A stretch of 7,583 nt of DNA, from assembly GCA_016205085.1 (NCBI GenBank), contig JACQJN010000281.1, positions 1 to 7,583 on the forward strand, read 5' to 3'. How positions within the stretch are numbered: position 1 is the first letter of the stretch; the number at the start of each line of letters is the position of its first letter. The position numbers were made by a program, and so were the translations under genes. The stretch comes from Elusimicrobiota bacterium. Lineage in GTDB: Bacteria; Elusimicrobiota; Elusimicrobia; JACQJN01. Under the pieces are notes generated by a model. The model did not search any database. It saw only the letters and a program-made list of their open reading frames with translations, and had not been told where the DNA came from. Below are positions 5,773 to 7,583 of the stretch, in pieces.

Positions 5773-6927
5773 ATGGCGGCATTAATTGAGGTTGTCGTTG
5801 GAGATGAGAACAAGCGTCAGGAGCTTCTGCGCGTTCTGCAAGGTTTAGGTTACGAAACGCTTCCTGCCGTCAATCTCTCCGAGTCCATTTCTTCCCTGGC
5901 CCAGAACAGGCCCCGAGCTGTTTTGGTAGCCGAAGAGACTTTGGAGACTCCCGCGGAGGTGATGCTCAAGGAGATTCAACGGGCGGCCCCTCTTTTGCCG
6001 GTAGTGATCTGCCTGGGAAAGCGGGATGCCTCCCGCGCGGTGGAGTACATGAAACTGGGGGCTTTTGAGTGCGTGGCTCCTCCTTGGACGGAAGAGGCGT
6101 TGAGGGCTTCTCTTAGAAAGGCGGTTCGTTTTGATGGGACGGCCTTGGGGTTGTCTCCCCAGGGGCCTTCCCGAAAGGCGATTCTCGTTTTGGGAGTGTT
6201 GATAGCGGCGGCGTTTTCTTTTGGGATGGGGATCACGGTCTGGCGTTGGCATGAGAGAAAGCGCTCCATGGAAGTATTCGAGGGGAAAGACAGGTGGGAT
6301 CTGCCTTACGCCCACCCTTCCGGAATAACATGGGATGGCCGGTCTTTCTGGATTGGAGATTGGTTCGGTCAGGCGATATACCGGCATTCTCCGAAAAGTT
6401 TTGAGGTGCAACAAGTGTACCGCTATCCCACCGATATTCCGGTGGCTCTTACCTTTGCGGAAGGAACGCTTTGGACCGCCACGGGATCCGGGCTGATTCA
6501 AAAGCATCTCAACGACGAATCGCTCAGGGTCATCGGCCAATTTAAATTTCCCGGAGTCATCGGATTGTGTTATGACGGGCTCTATCTATGGAGCTTGAAT
6601 AATCAAAGGGTTCTCATGCAGCATCTTCTGGATGACCGGCTGACTGTCCTTCAGTCTTTTTATTATCCCGGCAGCAAGCCGGTGGCGTTGGCCTGCAACG
6701 GGCAGTCTTTATGGACATTGGATGCCCAGGGTCCCGCTATTCTCAAGCATGATTTGGAGCGGCCGGGAGTGGTTTTCAACCGCAAGTTGTTGTCTCTATA
6801 TCAGTCGGAAGAGTGGCGGCCCTCCGGACTCGCGTGGGACGGAATGCAATTCTGGACGGTGGCAGAGGGCGCTTTGGAGGGTTCCAAGAGAAAGGAGGGG
6901 GGGCGGGCCAAGGTGTTCCGGCATTGA
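5773..6927 (+). CDS. Degenerate receiver domain, membrane segment and beta-propeller-like repeats
   Basis: A 384-residue protein of unusual architecture. Residues 4-119 look like a response-regulator receiver (VVVGDENKRQELLRVL, and later VEYMKLGAFECVAPPW), but the phosphorylation residues are lost: the phosphoacceptor Asp aligns with A53, the Thr/Ser with L81 and the Lys with P103. It should not be phosphorylated in the normal way. Residues 137-157 form one membrane segment (ILVLGVLIAAAFSFGMGITVW). Residues 181-366 contain about five repeats built on P-x-G/A-L/I-x-x-D/N-G-x-x-x-W, with tryptophans at 193, 234, 273, 314 and 361; spacing of 39-47 residues matches propeller blades (NHL or YncE-like). 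The expected topology is receiver in the cytoplasm and propeller in the periplasm, though the basic RWHERKR after the membrane segment argues partly against it. Its end overlaps the PilZ-like gene. No known family with this full architecture comes to mind. Confidence 0.8.
   Translation: MAALIEVVVGDENKRQELLRVLQGLGYETLPAVNLSESISSLAQNRPRAVLVAEETLETPAEVMLKEIQRAAPLLPVVICLGKRDASRAVEYMKLGAFECVAPPWTEEALRASLRKAVRFDGTALGLSPQGPSRKAILVLGVLIAAAFSFGMGITVWRWHERKRSMEVFEGKDRWDLPYAHPSGITWDGRSFWIGDWFGQAIYRHSPKSFEVQQVYRYPTDIPVALTFAEGTLWTATGSGLIQKHLNDESLRVIGQFKFPGVIGLCYDGLYLWSLNNQRVLMQHLLDDRLTVLQSFYYPGSKPVALACNGQSLWTLDAQGPAILKHDLERPGVVFNRKLLSLYQSEEWRPSGLAWDGMQFWTVAEGALEGSKRKEGGRAKVFRH
6897..6903 (+). repeat. Run of seven G near the end of the propeller gene
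   Basis: GGGGGGG forms part of codons 375-377 (GAG GGG GGG). The PilZ-like frame is open through this point, so loss of two bases, gain of one, or a -1 ribosomal slip would join the two proteins. Homopolymer G tracts are also common sites of sequencing or replication error. Confidence 0.5.
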
Positions 6928-7241
6928 AGGCTTCTCATTTTTTTCCGGTTCGGTTTCAGAGGGGGCAGGACTCTCAGGAAGGGTGGGGGAGGCTTCTGGA
7001 AATCCATTCCTCCGGGGCGAAGCTCCTGACGTCCGTCCCCATCCGTGCGGAAGAAGAGATTTTTATCAGCTTTGAAATTGAAGACCATCGGTTTGAGTCC
7101 TTAAGGTCTAAGGTTTCCGCGAGCCATCGGGATGCGGACGGTTATGCGGTATGTGAACTCCAGTTTGTGGGGTTCAAGGAGCGTGTGGATCTGCAAAGGG
7201 CTTTGACGGACGTATTGGTGAGGAGATCATTTACCGATTGA
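6924..7241 (+). CDS. PilZ-like domain protein
   Basis: With a TTG start at 6924 the protein has 105 residues and overlaps the previous stop as TTGA. This start is preferred over an ATG at 6813, which would overlap the propeller gene by 115 nt and add a Gly/Arg-rich out-of-frame-like segment. The visible pattern is FFPVRFQRG at the N-terminus, LLEIHSSGAKLLTSVPI, a central FISFEIEDHRFESLRSKV and a C-terminal CELQFVGFKERVDLQRAL helix. This matches the strand-helix order of PilZ domains, which bind cyclic di-GMP. The binding residues are degenerate: R10 and R13 stand as RxxR instead of RxxxR, and D/NxSxxG is EIHSSG (E26-G31), so ligand binding is uncertain. Cytoplasmic. Close coupling with the pseudo-receiver gene suggests the two act together. 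Confidence 0.72.
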   Translation: MKASHFFPVRFQRGQDSQEGWGRLLEIHSSGAKLLTSVPIRAEEEIFISFEIEDHRFESLRSKVSASHRDADGYAVCELQFVGFKERVDLQRALTDVLVRRSFTD

Positions 7242-7250
7242 GCGATTTTA

Positions 7251-7259
7251 TGCTATAGA
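7251..7259 (+). promoter_or_regulatory. Extended -10 promoter candidate for gcvT
   Basis: TGC followed by TATAGA (7254-7259) lies in the 27-nt gap after the PilZ-like gene. A weak -35 TTTACC is at 7230-7235 with an 18-nt spacer. The -10 ends 9 nt before the ATG at 7269, implying a transcript that starts within a few bases of the start codon. gcvT may thus be transcribed separately from the envelope cassette. Confidence 0.4.
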
Positions 7260-7268
7260 AGAAATAGA

Positions 7269-7583
7269 ATGCACGCGGAAACATTGAGGAGGACGGCGTT
7301 AAGTCAGGTTCAAAAACAGATCGGGGGTCGGTTCGTGGATTTTCACGGATGGGAGCTGCCCATCCAGTTTTCCAGCATATTAAAAGAACACCAAGCGGTT
7401 CGAACGGCCTGCGGAATGTTTGATGTTTCCCATATGGGCCAGGTGACGGTGGAAGGGCCCAGGGCCTTGGATTTCCTCCAAAAGATCACCTCCAATGATC
7501 TGGCAAAAATTTCCAAAGGAAAGGGGATTTATACCCATATCCTCAACCAACAGGGTGGGGTCGTAGATGACGTCATCGTCTAC
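7269..7583 (+). CDS. gcvT: Aminomethyltransferase, glycine cleavage system T protein (partial)
   Basis: The first 105 residues of GcvT, running off the right edge; the full protein is about 360-370 residues. Recognition is straightforward: LRRTALSQVQKQIGGRFVDF, GWELPIQF, EHQAVRTACGMFDVSHMGQV, and NDLAKISKGKGIYTHILNQQ followed by GGVVDDVIVY all match conserved N-terminal GcvT blocks. It transfers the aminomethyl carbon from the lipoyl arm of H protein to tetrahydrofolate, releasing ammonia, in the cytoplasm. The ATG at 7269 gives the usual family N-terminus; the upstream sequence GAAGAAATAG is only a weak ribosome site. It lies 27 nt after the PilZ-like gene. In many bacteria gcvH and gcvP genes follow, but they would be outside this window. 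Nothing links its metabolic role to the preceding envelope genes. Confidence 0.96.
   Translation, partial: MHAETLRRTALSQVQKQIGGRFVDFHGWELPIQFSSILKEHQAVRTACGMFDVSHMGQVTVEGPRALDFLQKITSNDLAKISKGKGIYTHILNQQGGVVDDVIVY

Noticed and set aside
5845..6540. 231-codon open frame on the minus strand
   Set aside because: It is opposite the receiver/propeller gene, whose domain and repeat signatures are clear; its Arg/Pro/Gly-rich product shows no recognisable domain.
6813..6923. 37-codon N-terminal extension of the PilZ-like gene from ATG 6813
   Set aside because: It lies wholly over the propeller gene and its Gly/Arg-rich composition looks like an out-of-frame reading; the domain begins after the TTG at 6924.
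7286..7292. GAGGAGG as a ribosome site for a later gcvT start
   Set aside because: No ATG, GTG or TTG in the gcvT frame follows at a usable distance, and conserved GcvT residues begin before it.
1..7583. Mobile element, CRISPR array, or phage-related system
   Set aside because: No transposase, integrase, terminal inverted repeats, regularly spaced repeats or phage proteins were seen; the relic at 598-735 is the only sign of rearrangement.

Overview
The window comes from a Gram-negative (diderm) bacterium. Two predicted outer-membrane beta-barrel proteins with signal peptides, a LysM peptidoglycan-binding domain and an amidase-type signal-peptide protein all imply an outer membrane over murein. 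Base composition is moderate and coding is very dense, with no stretch over about 50 bases outside genes. The gene content would suit an uncultivated lineage such as Omnitrophota, Nitrospirota or a former deltaproteobacterial group, but nothing here fixes the phylum. I see no transposase, integrase, tRNA, rRNA, CRISPR array or convincing intrinsic terminator.

The left part (1-1430) is read on the minus strand. In transcript order it holds a small conserved protein of unknown function (1430-1110), a seven-iron-type ferredoxin (1065-739), a 45-codon relic matching the C-terminus of an M48/HtpX metallopeptidase (735-598), and the first 193 residues of a secreted protein that looks like the N-terminal part of an N-acetylmuramoyl-L-alanine amidase (579 to beyond the left edge). 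A perfect 20-bp palindrome lies at the end of the relic, just upstream of the amidase start.

The right part (1463 to the edge) is read on the plus strand and diverges from the left part across only 32 bp. It is a tightly packed series: a porin-like outer-membrane barrel, a NodS-like methyltransferase, an exported alpha/beta hydrolase, an outer-membrane barrel fused to a coiled coil and a LysM domain, a degenerate receiver domain joined through one membrane segment to a beta-propeller-like repeat region, a PilZ-like protein, and then the start of gcvT (glycine cleavage T protein). Spacings run from a 14-nt overlap to 27 nt. The first six genes look like a co-expressed cell-envelope cassette, with two of them (pseudo-receiver and PilZ-like) resembling signalling proteins that have lost their usual ligand-handling residues. 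No known named system matches this set.

A second theme is expression signals. Only the ferredoxin has a strong Shine-Dalgarno sequence. Several other starts lack one and instead have a -10-like hexamer 6-10 nt upstream of the ATG, best at 4432-4437 (TATAAT with an upstream TGn) and 7254-7259 (TATAGA with TGn), which suggests leaderless or near-leaderless transcripts.
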